Part shown: positions 28,386 through 36,654 of the stretch, piece by piece
How positions within the stretch are numbered: position 1 is the stretch's first letter
Layout: every line of letters begins with the position of its first letter
Assembly: GCF_021732705.1 (NCBI RefSeq)
Contig: NZ_JAKFUM010000002.1
Coordinates: 248,001-312,000, forward strand
Reading direction: 5' to 3'
DNA: 64,000 nucleotides
Origin: Nevskia sp.
GTDB lineage: Bacteria > Pseudomonadota > Gammaproteobacteria > Nevskiales > Nevskiaceae
The notes under the pieces: model-generated
What the model saw: the letters and a program-made list of their open reading frames with translations, nothing else
Database searches by the model: none
Told to the model about the DNA's origin: nothing
Made by a program: the position numbers and the translations under genes

Positions 28386-28424
28386 CGGTCAGGCCCGCGC
28401 GAACACGGCGGGCCTGACCGTTTC
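28386..28424 (+). terminator. Strong terminator after the lasso precursor
   Basis: Perfect 13-bp stem CGGTCAGGCCCGC (28386-28398) and GCGGGCCTGACCG (28408-28420), 9-base loop, then TTTC. It starts 14 bases after the precursor stop and closes the lasso unit. Confidence 0.85.
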
Positions 28425-28729
28425 GGCCCGGCCCTCGTGGCCGCGACGTGCAGGAAACGATGTCGGAAGCACCTCACGCTTCATGGCGGCCGACGACTTC
28501 GTTCTACCGCCGGACACAGCCGTCGAACGAGCGGACATTCGCGCGCCATCCAAGGCGCGCGCCACATTCACCATGAAAGCCCGTCCGACCGTCGCGACCG
28601 ACGTCCTGATCAGGCGGCCTTCGGGATCGACGATCTGAAACTCGCCGCAGGCAGGCGGATCGTTGAGCCGACTCGCGAATTCGGCCCGCGATCAGTCGCG
28701 AGCGGTCGCCATCGAGATCGACCGGGCCG
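28425..28729. other. Intergenic region, no gene supported
   Basis: About 300 bases between the lasso terminator and the end of the M28 peptidase gene. Short open frames on both strands lack a ribosome site or any lasso-leader pattern, so no second precursor is called. Presumably it contains the 3' end signal of the peptidase mRNA, but no clear T-tailed hairpin was found. Confidence 0.6.
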
Positions 28730-30139
28730 TCAGTTCGTGCCCGCAGCCGCCGCCACCGGCGCATCGAAACTGCCGACGAAGCCGGGGAACACGACCGGGC
28801 TCTCGGCGCCGTCGGTGCTGATGCTGGAGACGCCGAAGAACCAGTTGTCGATGACGATGTTGGCGAGCTTCGTGGACGTGGCGTCGGCGCCGACGCGGCG
28901 CGAGTGCTGCCATTGCGGGGCGGTGGTGTCGCGCCACCAGACGCGATAGCCGGCGGCACCGGTGACGGGTTTCCACTTGACCACGGTGTCGGGCGTCACC
29001 GCCCCTTCGATCTCGACACCACTCGGCGGCGCCGGTGCGGCGGCCATCGAGGCCATCGTGATCGCGTTCAGACGGGTGACCTGCGCCAGATAGTCGAAAT
29101 CGACGCCGTCGATGGTGTCGCCGAACGTCACGCCGTTTTCGGTGCGCAGATCCTGATGCTGGCGGTGGTAGTGCTCGTGCGGTTCGGACACGCGCACCGC
29201 CGGGTAGCCGGCTTCGAGCAGCGGCACCTGATCGCCGCCGCGGGCGTAGCGATCGGTGCGGTAGATCATCTGCACCCTGAAGTTGCTGAGGTTTTCGTCG
29301 GCCAGACGCGCCATGTAGCGCGCGATGTTGCGCGATGGCGAATCGACTTCGCCGCCGTTGTAGCCGCGCTGCCTGGCCTGCTCCGGCGTTTCGGTGCGAC
29401 GCGTGCCTTCGCTAAGCACGCGGACTGTGGTGGTGTCGGTGACGCCATCCTGTCCGGTGGAATTGCCGACGATGTCGTTGTTCAGATCGGCCACCACCTG
29501 CCAGCCCTGCGCCTTGGCGTAGTCGGCGAGGATCTTGCCGCCGAGCAGTCCCTGCTCCTCGCCGGACAGCGCGGCGTAGACCAGGGTTGCGCCGAAGCGA
29601 TGCTTCGACAGCACGCGCGCCGCTTCGATGGCGGCGGCAACGCCGGAGGCATCGTCGTTGGCACCGGGCGCGTCGCTCTTGAAGTTCATCACCTCGCTGA
29701 CCCGGGAATCGAGATGGCCGGCAATGATCACGACCCGGTTCGGCTCGCGGCTGCCGCGCTGGATCGCCAGCACGTTGACCACTTCGGTCGGCGTCGGCAC
29801 GCGCTTGCCGGTGACGACATCGGACGGCGTGACGATGTCCAGACAGCCGCCGCAGGCCTGGCCGATGCGGCCGAACTCCGCCGCGACCCAGCGCCGTGCA
29901 GCGCCGATGCCGCGCTTGTCGGACCGGGTCTCGGACAAGGTGTGGCGAGTGCCGAAGCTGACCAGCTTCTCGATCGTCGCCCGCAGCGCGGCGGGGCTCA
30001 CGGCATCGGCAATGGCCGGCAATGCGGCGGGTATGGGCGACAGCGCGGCCTCGGCTGGCGGCGGCTCGGCAGCCCGGGCGACGACGGGCAGAATCAGGGC
30101 AACGGCAGCGGTTGCGACAGCGGTCGAAACGGGGTTCAT
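28730..30139 (-). CDS. Secreted M28 family zinc aminopeptidase
   Basis: 469 residues. A signal peptide (MNPVSTAVATAAVALILPVVARA) precedes an M28 catalytic domain at about 100-330, with the zinc ligands in IIAGHLDSR, APGANDDASGVAA, ALSGEEQGLLGG and DLNNDIVG, and a late HEHYHRQHQD. The C-terminal 110 residues (PPSGVEIEGAVTPDTVVKWKPVTGAAGYRVWWRD) look like a fibronectin type III-like domain used for substrate or surface contact. Expected to release N-terminal residues from extracellular peptides. It converges on the lasso operon. A strong hairpin terminator lies 110 bases upstream on the same strand. Whether it touches the lasso product is speculation. Confidence 0.93.
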   Translation of the reverse strand: MNPVSTAVATAAVALILPVVARAAEPPPAEAALSPIPAALPAIADAVSPAALRATIEKLVSFGTRHTLSETRSDKRGIGAARRWVAAEFGRIGQACGGCLDIVTPSDVVTGKRVPTPTEVVNVLAIQRGSREPNRVVIIAGHLDSRVSEVMNFKSDAPGANDDASGVAAAIEAARVLSKHRFGATLVYAALSGEEQGLLGGKILADYAKAQGWQVVADLNNDIVGNSTGQDGVTDTTTVRVLSEGTRRTETPEQARQRGYNGGEVDSPSRNIARYMARLADENLSNFRVQMIYRTDRYARGGDQVPLLEAGYPAVRVSEPHEHYHRQHQDLRTENGVTFGDTIDGVDFDYLAQVTRLNAITMASMAAAPAPPSGVEIEGAVTPDTVVKWKPVTGAAGYRVWWRDTTAPQWQHSRRVGADATSTKLANIVIDNWFFGVSSISTDGAESPVVFPGFVGSFDAPVAAAAGTN

Positions 30140-30252
30140 CGGCGAATGCCTGCGGGGAAAGGACGATGCGCGAGCTTATCGCCCGATTCGCGGCTCCGGC
30201 GATGAAACTGCGCGGCTTTTCGCGAAAAGACGGGCAGCGGCCAGCGCCGGGC

Positions 30253-30284
30253 AAAAAAAACCGGCTCGTCTTGCGACGAACCGG
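30253..30284 (-). terminator. Orphan terminator upstream of the M28 peptidase gene (possible attenuator or sRNA end)
   Basis: On the minus strand, CCGGTTCGTC-GCAA-GACGAGCCGG (one G-U pair) is followed by eight T. A classic strong terminator, but no minus-strand gene lies just upstream of it, and the M28 gene begins about 110 bases downstream. Confidence 0.75.
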
Positions 30285-30615
30285 CAACCTTCCAACCCCT
30301 GGGTGAACTGGTGACCGGCGATGACTGCATCGGCCGGCATCGTCGGCAAGCGCAATGGCGGCTCGCCGGTGACTGATTCGGTTACGGGCGACCGCTGGAA
30401 ACGGATGCCGAGGCTGCTCATGCAGCGCAGCGATGGTCGATCCGGGCCGGATTCTTCGATATGTCCGTCAATCCCCGATTTATGCCATTTCGTTCAGCCG
30501 GCCGAGGCCGGCCAGACAGGCTGCGCGACGCCGGGAACCGCTGCGCACGCCGCCGTCGGCGCGATGCACGGCCGCGCTGCCGCGACGAACGCCCGTGTCG
30601 CGCCGCCTTCGCCGC

Positions 30616-30644
30616 TTGGGAGGCGTTCGCGCGGGTGCTATCCT
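30616..30644 (+). promoter_or_regulatory. Sigma70-like promoter
   Basis: TTGGGA (30616-30621), 17-base spacer, TATCCT (30639-30644) with an extended TGC before it. The start of the downstream secreted protein is 31 bases further on. Confidence 0.55.
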
Positions 30645-30674
30645 TTTCACCGGGTTTCGACGGCAAGTCCTTCT

Positions 30675-31028
30675 ATGCAAAACAGAATTCTGGCCCTCGG
30701 GCTGCTGCTGGCAGGTGTCGCGGCTTGGCCGGCCCGCGCTGACGAACTGTCGATCCCGACGGCAACGGCGGACCGCGAGCAGGCCGCACCCGCGGTCGTG
30801 CTGCCGACGCGCGGCGCGACGCAGGCGGCCGTGGTCAAGACTTACGGACAGCCGACGAAGCGTTATCCGGCCGTCGGCGGCGCATCGCCGGTGCAGCCGC
30901 CGATCACGCGCTGGGACTATCCGGGCTTCTCGGTGTTCTTCGAGAACGCGCATGTCGTCGATGCCGTGGTGCCCGGTCGGCCAGCGCAGATTTTCCACGC
31001 CGACCAGCTGAAGACCACGGCGAACTGA
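30675..31028 (+). CDS. Conserved hypothetical secreted protein
   Basis: 117 residues, no named domain recognised. The signal peptide MQNRILALGLLLAGVAAWPARA is clear. The mature part has RGATQAAVVKTYGQPTKRYPAVGG and PPITRWDYPGFSVFFENAHVVDAVV, a pattern resembling small SmpA/OmlA-like envelope proteins where a short helix precedes a YGxP turn and beta strands. Likely periplasmic. A good promoter sits just upstream. It lies ahead of aguA on the same strand but with its own start region. Confidence 0.72.
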   Translation: MQNRILALGLLLAGVAAWPARADELSIPTATADREQAAPAVVLPTRGATQAAVVKTYGQPTKRYPAVGGASPVQPPITRWDYPGFSVFFENAHVVDAVVPGRPAQIFHADQLKTTAN

Positions 31029-31155
31029 CGCCGTCGCCCGAGCGCCGTCCGGTTGCGGTTGCGCAGCCGGCGCGCCGCCGTTCATGCTTTCATCATTCGC
31101 GGCCCGCAGGCTCTGCCCGCTGCCGCGCGACTCTTTCACCCCGATCCTTCCTTCG

Positions 31156-32184
31156 ATGACCTTTGCCCAGACCCTGCCGCCCGAGTGGGCGCCGCAAGCC
31201 GCGATCATGCTGACCTGGCCGCGTCGCGACGGTGACTTCGCGCGCCATTTCCCGGCCGTGGAGCGCAATTTCATCGCGATCGCACAGGCCATCACCCGCT
31301 TCCAGAACCTTCACGTGAACGTCGCGGAACAGGGCGATGCCTTGCAGGCGCAGCTGATCGCCGCCGGCGTCCCGCGCGAGCGCCTGATCGTCCATGAAGT
31401 GCCGAACGATGATGTCTGGGCGCGTGACCACGGGCCGATCACGGTCCGGCGCGGCAATGGCTTCGTCCATCTGGACTTCACGTTCAATGGCTGGGGCAAC
31501 AAGTTCTCGGCGGCGCGCGACAACGCGCTGACCCGGAAACTCGAGCAGTACGGCGCCTGGCAGTCGCCTGTCGAGACGATCGATTTCGTGCTCGAGGGCG
31601 GCGCGCTGGAAGTCGACGGCCACGGCACCCTGCTGACCACCGAGCGCTGCCTGCTGGCACCCACGCGCAACCCGCACTTGAACCGCGAGCAGATCGAGGA
31701 CGTGCTGAAAGCGCAGCTCGGGCTGAACCGCGTGCTGTGGCTGAAGCATGGCGATCTGATCGGCGACGACACCGACGGCCACATCGACACCATCGCCCGC
31801 TACTGCGATCCGACGACGATCGCCTATCAGGCCTGCGAAGACCCGTCCGACGCGCACTACGAAGACCTGGCGGCGATGGAGGCGGAACTGCGGGCGCTGC
31901 GCGACTGGCAGGGCCGTCCGTACAAGCTGGTCGGCCTGCCGCTGCCGGCGCCGATCGTCGACGCCGACGATGGCCGTCGCCTGCCCGCCGGCTATGCCAA
32001 TTTCCTGATCATGAATGGCGCCGTGCTGGTGCCGATCTACGGCCAGCCGCTCGACGAGGAAGCGCTGCGCCGCCTGCGTCCGCTGTTCCCGGATCGCGAA
32101 GTGATCGGCATCGACTGCAACGCGCTGATCCAGCAATACGGCGGCCTGCACTGCATCACGATGCAGCTGCCGGCCGGCGCCTGA
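31156..32184 (+). CDS. aguA: Agmatine deiminase
   Basis: Converts agmatine to N-carbamoylputrescine, 342 residues. Start at MTFAQTLPPEWAPQAAIMLTWPRR, the usual PPEWxxxxAxxLxWP beginning. The guanidine-group-modifying fold shows NDDVWARDHGPI, LEGGALEVDGHGTLLTTERCLL, the DDTDGHIDT acid/His motif, and the catalytic Cys near the end in GGLHCITMQ. All active-site elements are present. Followed after 11 bases by aguB, so the two make the route from arginine-derived agmatine to putrescine. Confidence 0.95.
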   Translation: MTFAQTLPPEWAPQAAIMLTWPRRDGDFARHFPAVERNFIAIAQAITRFQNLHVNVAEQGDALQAQLIAAGVPRERLIVHEVPNDDVWARDHGPITVRRGNGFVHLDFTFNGWGNKFSAARDNALTRKLEQYGAWQSPVETIDFVLEGGALEVDGHGTLLTTERCLLAPTRNPHLNREQIEDVLKAQLGLNRVLWLKHGDLIGDDTDGHIDTIARYCDPTTIAYQACEDPSDAHYEDLAAMEAELRALRDWQGRPYKLVGLPLPAPIVDADDGRRLPAGYANFLIMNGAVLVPIYGQPLDEEALRRLRPLFPDREVIGIDCNALIQQYGGLHCITMQLPAGA

Positions 32185-32195
32185 GGAGATCGACG

Positions 32196-33086
32196 ATGAC
32201 TGCGAAAACCCTGCGCGTGGGGCTGGTCCAGCAAGCCTGCTCGAACGACCGTGCGGTCAGCATCGCCGCCAGCGAGGCCGGCGTGCGCGACGCGGCGGCG
32301 CGCGGCGCGAAACTGGTGATGCTGCAGGAGCTGCATACCTCGCTGTACTTCTGCCAGCACGAGTCGACCGATCTGTTCGATCTGGCCGAGCCGATTCCCG
32401 GGCCGTCGACCGAGTGGCTGGGCCGGCTGGCCAAGGAACTGGACATCGTGCTCGTCGGCAGCCTGTTCGAACGCCGTGCGCCGGGGCTGTATCACAACAC
32501 CGCCGTGGTGATGGATCGCGACGGCACGATGGTCGGCAAGTACCGGAAGATGCATATCCCGGACGATCCCGGCTACTACGAGAAGTTCTACTTCACGCCG
32601 GGCGACCTCGGCTTCACGCCGATCGCGACCAGTGTCGGCAAGCTCGGCCTGCTGGTCTGCTGGGACCAGTGGTATCCGGAGGCCGCGCGGCTGATGGCGT
32701 TGGCCGGGGCCGATCTGCTGCTGTACCCGACGGCGATCGGCAACAATCCGGAAGACCCCGAGGACGAGCGCGAACGCCAGCGCGAGGCCTGGGTGACGAT
32801 CCAGCGCGCGCATGCCGTGGCCAACGGGCTGCCGGTGCTGGTTGCGAACCGCATCGGCCACGAGCCGGACCCGACCGGCCAGACGCCGGGCCAGCGCTTC
32901 TGGGGCACCAGCTTCGTCGCCGGGCCGCGGGGCGAGTTTCTCGCGCGCGCATCGACCGATCAGCCGGAAGTGCTCGTGGTCGACATCGACCTCGCCCGCT
33001 CCGAGAACGTGCGCCGCTGGTGGCCATTCCTCAGGGACCGCCGGATCGAGGCCTACGGCGATCTGGTCAAGCGCTTCCGCGATTGA
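32196..33086 (+). CDS. aguB: N-carbamoylputrescine amidase
   Basis: 296-residue nitrilase-superfamily enzyme that hydrolyses N-carbamoylputrescine to putrescine, CO2 and ammonia. The Glu-Lys-Cys triad is seen in LQELHT, YRKMHIPDDP and LVCWDQWYPEAARLM. Full length. ATG 32196 with GAGGAG upstream; 11 bases after aguA. The in-frame open stretch upstream of this ATG is the aguA coding region read in another frame. A terminator follows at 33103. Confidence 0.95.
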   Translation: MTAKTLRVGLVQQACSNDRAVSIAASEAGVRDAAARGAKLVMLQELHTSLYFCQHESTDLFDLAEPIPGPSTEWLGRLAKELDIVLVGSLFERRAPGLYHNTAVVMDRDGTMVGKYRKMHIPDDPGYYEKFYFTPGDLGFTPIATSVGKLGLLVCWDQWYPEAARLMALAGADLLLYPTAIGNNPEDPEDERERQREAWVTIQRAHAVANGLPVLVANRIGHEPDPTGQTPGQRFWGTSFVAGPRGEFLARASTDQPEVLVVDIDLARSENVRRWWPFLRDRRIEAYGDLVKRFRD

Positions 33087-33102
33087 CCGCGAACGCGGAG
33101 CC

Positions 33103-33131
33103 ACGCGGATGACGTTTGTCATCCGCGTTTG
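33103..33131 (+). terminator. Terminator after aguB
   Basis: Perfect 11-bp stem ACGCGGATGAC / GTCATCCGCGT with loop GTTT, followed by TTGC. Short T-tail but stable stem, 16 bases past the aguB stop. Confidence 0.7.
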
Positions 33132-33211
33132 CTGACGCCGGAAACTGCTGCCGGACCGCGCGCGGCGCGAGCATTTCCCCATCGCACCCGTACCCGATGG
33201 AGGACTTTCCG

Positions 33212-33610
33212 ATGCGCCCGTCGCCCGATGCCGTCGCCACGCTGAAGCTGGCCATCCAGACCGTCACCCAGAGCGCCTTCCAGACCGTTCTGCCGCTGCT
33301 GATCCGCGCCGGCATCCGCCGGTTCATCGTCGGCCTGTGGTTCGCCATCATGTTTTCGCTGTTCGGTCTGCCGTGGACGCAGCGTGGTGCCGATCACGGC
33401 GGAGCGAACGGGGCGCGCGTCACGCCGTGGTCGGTCATGGCACGGCAGCACGAGGCGCGTCCGGCGGCCGTCCCCAATGAGCAGACACGCCATGACGACA
33501 TGACGGCCGACATCGCCGCCGGCTCTGCGCGCGCCGACCGCGAGCCGGCCGACGCCGGCAGCGAGCGCCGACGGTTCAAGACGCGCGGCCCGGCCGTCTG
33601 GTGGCTGTGA
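33212..33610 (+). CDS. Small membrane protein coupled to a two-component system
   Basis: 132 residues, unrecognised. An amphipathic N-terminus (MRPSPDAVATLKLAIQTVTQSAFQ) and one hydrophobic stretch (LLIRAGIRRFIVGLWFAIMFSLFGLPW) suggest a single-span inner-membrane protein with a charged, disordered tail rich in Ala, Arg and Asp. ATG 33212 follows a perfect GGAGGA site. Its TGA shares one base with the ATG of the histidine kinase (TGATG), so it is translated with the kinase and may modulate or be an accessory to it. That role is inference. Confidence 0.7.
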   Translation: MRPSPDAVATLKLAIQTVTQSAFQTVLPLLIRAGIRRFIVGLWFAIMFSLFGLPWTQRGADHGGANGARVTPWSVMARQHEARPAAVPNEQTRHDDMTADIAAGSARADREPADAGSERRRFKTRGPAVWWL

Positions 33611-34902
33611 TGAGTCGACCAGCGCCCGCGCTTGCACCGGCCCACGGGGATCGTCAGCATCACGACGATCTGCTGGTGCCGCCATCGATGCTCGAACGCC
33701 TGCTCAAGCCACATCCGAACTGTCTGGCGATCGTCATCGGCCGCGGCGGCCGACTGTCCAGCAACAGCTGGTTTCCGGTGATCAACCTGGTCTGGCTGTT
33801 CTGGGTGTTCGCCGCGCCGTGGTTCGGCAATTCGTTCAAGTGGTCGCAGCTGCTGATCACCTACGCCTCGGTGCTGCCGTTCCTGTGGCTGTATCTAAGC
33901 GCCTGGTATCGCGACCGGCGGCATCTGCAGCGATTGACCGCGGCGCTCGCGGCGTTCGCGCTGATCTCGGTGCCGGTGATCCAGAGCTGGTCGTACATCA
34001 TCTACGCGAGCGTGCTGCTGATGTACGAGCGGCCGCCGCGGACGGCGCTGATGCTGCTCGGCGCGTACATGGCCGCGTTCGTGGCGCTGTCGCTGGTCAA
34101 TGGCTGGCCGCTGCTCGGCACCGGCGGCGCCGTGCTGACCTGTGCCGCCATCTCGCTGATCAATCTGTTCTTCATCATCGATGCCCGTCACGACCACGCG
34201 CTGCGCCTGACGCAGGCGGAAGTGCGGCGCCTCGCCGCGAGTGCGGAGCGCGAACGCATCGGCCGCGACCTGCACGACCTGCTCGGGCACACGCTGTCGC
34301 TCATCGCGATCAAGAGCGAACTGGCCGATCGCCTGTTCGAGCGGGACCCGGTTGCCGCACGCCGCGAACTGCGCGAGCTGCATACCGTGGCGCGCGATTC
34401 GCTGGCGCAGGTCCGCACCGCAGTCACCGGCATCCGCGCGACCGGCCTCGCGGCCGAGCAGGTTTCCGCGCGCCTGCTGCTGGAATCGTCGAACGTGGCC
34501 TTGTCCGGCATCGAGCCGATCGGCCCGCTGCCCGCCGAAATCGACGCCGCGCTGGCGATGTGCCTGCGCGAAGCGGTGACCAACATCCATCGACACGCCA
34601 ACGCCCGGCAGGTGCAGCTTGAACTGCGTCAGGAGCCGGGCCTGATCGAGCTGCGCGTGACCGACGACGGCTGCGGCGGCGTCGACCCGCGCCGCTACGG
34701 GAATGGCCTGCAAGGCATGCAGCAGCGGCTGGCGGCGCTCGGTGGCAGTCTTGTCGTCGAATCCCCGGCCGGCCGCGGCACGACGCTGCGCCTGCGCCTG
34801 CCGCAAGCGCAGCAGGCCGCTGCCAGTCCGCAAGCGCGCGCCTCCGATGCTGCACCGATGCAGGAACCCGCCGCCGCCGTGATCGCCCATGAACCCGGAT
34901 AG
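33610..34902 (+). CDS. Sensor histidine kinase, DesK/HPK7 type
   Basis: 430 residues with four or five transmembrane segments at about 50-190, then a HisKA_3 dimerisation domain with ERERIGRDLHDLLGHTLSLIAIKSELA (phospho-acceptor His in RDLHD), and an HATPase_c domain with REAVTNIHRHANA, VTDDGCGG and GNGLQGMQQRL. No sensory domain outside the membrane is evident, as in DesK, which senses membrane state. Overlaps the small membrane protein by one base and the response regulator by 14. The signal sensed is unknown. Confidence 0.92.
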   Translation: MSRPAPALAPAHGDRQHHDDLLVPPSMLERLLKPHPNCLAIVIGRGGRLSSNSWFPVINLVWLFWVFAAPWFGNSFKWSQLLITYASVLPFLWLYLSAWYRDRRHLQRLTAALAAFALISVPVIQSWSYIIYASVLLMYERPPRTALMLLGAYMAAFVALSLVNGWPLLGTGGAVLTCAAISLINLFFIIDARHDHALRLTQAEVRRLAASAERERIGRDLHDLLGHTLSLIAIKSELADRLFERDPVAARRELRELHTVARDSLAQVRTAVTGIRATGLAAEQVSARLLLESSNVALSGIEPIGPLPAEIDAALAMCLREAVTNIHRHANARQVQLELRQEPGLIELRVTDDGCGGVDPRRYGNGLQGMQQRLAALGGSLVVESPAGRGTTLRLRLPQAQQAAASPQARASDAAPMQEPAAAVIAHEPG

Positions 34903-35527
34903 CGCGAGCGGCAAGCAGCTCGGGGCGCTGCGCGTGCTGCTGGCCGAGGATCAGGCGATGGTGCGCGGCGCGCTGTCGGCACTGCTGAATCTGGAGCCGG
35001 ACATCGACGTGGTCGGGGCCTGCGCCGATGGCGAAGCGGCATGGCTGGCGCTGCAACAACTGAAGCCGGACCTGCTGGTGTCGGACATCGAGATGCCAAA
35101 GCTCAGCGGCCTGGAGCTGGCGGCACGCATCGCCGAGCGCGGGCTCAAGACCCGCGTCGTGATCGTCACGACCTTCGCCCGCGCCGGCTACCTGCGGCGC
35201 GCGCTCGATGCCGGCGTGGTCGGCTATCTGCTGAAGGACGCACCGGCCGAACAGCTGGCCGAAGCGCTGCGCAAGGTCAGCCGCGGCGCGAGGGTGATCG
35301 ATCCGCAGCTGGCGCTCGAAGCCTGGTCCGAGCCGGATCCGCTGAACGAGCGCGAGCGCCGCGTGCTGCGGCTGGCCGGCGAAGGCGTGGCCTCGGCCGA
35401 CATCGCCGCGCAGCTGCACCTGTCGCACGGCACGGTGCGCAATTACCTGTCGGAGGCAATCGGCAAGCTCGGCGCGGCCAACCGGATCGAGGCCTATCGC
35501 ATGGCGCGCCAGAAAGGCTGGCTGTAG
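34889..35527 (+). CDS. Response regulator, NarL/FixJ family
   Basis: 212 residues. The receiver domain (about 14-130) has the acidic pocket LLAEDQ, phospho-acceptor Asp in LLVSDIEMP, and the conserved Lys in YLLKDAP. A LuxR-type helix-turn-helix (about 150-210) reads LNERERRVLRLAGEGVASADIAAQLHLSHGTVRNYLSEAIGKLGA. It overlaps the kinase gene by 14 bases, forming the cognate pair. DesK/DesR-type pairs often control membrane lipid or envelope genes; target genes here are unknown. Confidence 0.93.
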   Translation: MNPDSASGKQLGALRVLLAEDQAMVRGALSALLNLEPDIDVVGACADGEAAWLALQQLKPDLLVSDIEMPKLSGLELAARIAERGLKTRVVIVTTFARAGYLRRALDAGVVGYLLKDAPAEQLAEALRKVSRGARVIDPQLALEAWSEPDPLNERERRVLRLAGEGVASADIAAQLHLSHGTVRNYLSEAIGKLGAANRIEAYRMARQKGWL

Positions 35528-35750
35528 GCGTTCAGCCGGCCGCCACTGCCGCACGATCGACAGGCCCGTCATTCGGCCGGCCTTTCCGGCCAACCCGGCA
35601 TCGAACGGGACACGGGCGGCCACGCGCAGCGGCAGAGAAGGCGCTCTGCGGCGATACTGGTGACCTGATTCGCCGATCACGCGGCCATCGCCTGCCACGG
35701 TACCGATGGCGACGCTCTTTCCGGCCCGACTTCCGCCTCTCTCGTTGACC

Positions 35751-36542
35751 ATGCCCAGCGTCTCGAATCCCGATTTCACCGTGCCTTACGAACGGGCCGG
35801 CAGCGGCCCGCCGCTGCTGCTGATCCACGGCACCGGCGGCGACGGCCGCAGCAGCTGGGCCAGCCTTGCCCCGAAGCTCGGTGACCAGCGCACGCTGCTG
35901 ATGCCGAGCTATTCCGGCAGCAATGGCGCCTGGGACGCCGGAATCGACGCCGGCGCGCCGCTGACCGTCGAGCTGCTGGCGCGGCAGGTCGGTGCCGTCG
36001 CCGACGATGCGGCGCCGGATGGCGTCGTCGATGTCATCGGCTTTTCGCTCGGCGCGGTCGTCGCGGCCGCCTACGCCGCGCGCGAGCCGCGGCGCATCCG
36101 CCGGCTGGTGCTGCTGGCCGGCTGGCCGAGCAGCGCCGACGCGCGTCTGCAGCTCGGCATCCGCCTGTGGCTGGACCTGCACCAGTCCGATCCCGCCGCA
36201 TTCGTGCGGCTGGCCACGACCTTGGCGTTCAGCCCGGGTTTCCTCAGCACCATCGGCGAGGTCGGTGTCGCGGAGCTGCTGCGCTGGCAGCCGTCCAGCG
36301 ACATCCGCCGTCAGCTGGAGCTCGATCTGGTCGTCGACCTGCGCGCGGAACTGCCGAAGATCGTCGCGCCGACCCTGGTCATCGGCTGCCGTCAGGACCA
36401 GCTGGTGCCGGTGGAAAATGCTCGGGCGCTGCGTCAGGCCATTGCCGGCAGCGACTATCTGGAACTCGATTGCGGCCACATGGCCGGCATCGAGCAGCCC
36501 GAGGCCCTGGTGGCTGCGCTGCGCGGTTTCCTGTTCGACTGA
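35751..36542 (+). CDS. Alpha/beta hydrolase
   Basis: 263 residues. The oxyanion-hole HG motif is LLIHGTGGDGRSSW, the nucleophile elbow is GFSLGA, and the catalytic His lies in DCGHMAGIEQPE. The Asp is probably in the segment VIGCRQDQLVP. Cytoplasmic, no signal peptide. Start set at ATG 35751; another ATG 45 bases upstream is possible and neither has a clear ribosome site. Substrate not predictable. Converges on the esterase gene across a bidirectional terminator. Confidence 0.85.
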   Translation: MPSVSNPDFTVPYERAGSGPPLLLIHGTGGDGRSSWASLAPKLGDQRTLLMPSYSGSNGAWDAGIDAGAPLTVELLARQVGAVADDAAPDGVVDVIGFSLGAVVAAAYAAREPRRIRRLVLLAGWPSSADARLQLGIRLWLDLHQSDPAAFVRLATTLAFSPGFLSTIGEVGVAELLRWQPSSDIRRQLELDLVVDLRAELPKIVAPTLVIGCRQDQLVPVENARALRQAIAGSDYLELDCGHMAGIEQPEALVAALRGFLFD

Positions 36543-36604
36543 GGCGCAGCACCTGCGCCGGCATTGGCGGCCCGGCCTTGGCGGCAACGATCGCTCCCGG
36601 ACAT

Positions 36605-36644
36605 GAAAAAGCCGCGCCCGGATCGCGCCGGACGCGGCTTTTTC
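36605..36644. terminator. Bidirectional terminator
   Basis: GAAAAAGCCGCG (36605-36616) pairs perfectly with CGCGGCTTTTTC (36633-36644), giving T5 tails on both strands. It separates the convergent hydrolase (+) and esterase (-) genes. Confidence 0.88.
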
Positions 36645-36654
36645 ACACCGTGGC

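Larger units (their letters stand above)
30140..30674. other. Intergenic region with a leader terminator and a promoter
   Basis: 535 bases between divergent genes. It holds a minus-strand terminator (30253-30284) and a plus-strand promoter (30616-30644). Other short frames show no ribosome site. Bases about 30285-30450 upstream of the terminator could encode a leader RNA or small RNA; no known riboswitch class was recognised. Confidence 0.5.

Noticed and set aside
28482-28634. Possible second lasso precursor
   Set aside because: The frame lacks the YxxP leader pattern, a Thr at -2 and an acidic residue at ring position 7-9; no ribosome site.
30253-30450. Known riboswitch, 6S RNA, SRP RNA or RNase P RNA
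   Set aside because: No match to the conserved cores I know for these RNAs; left as an unassigned leader.
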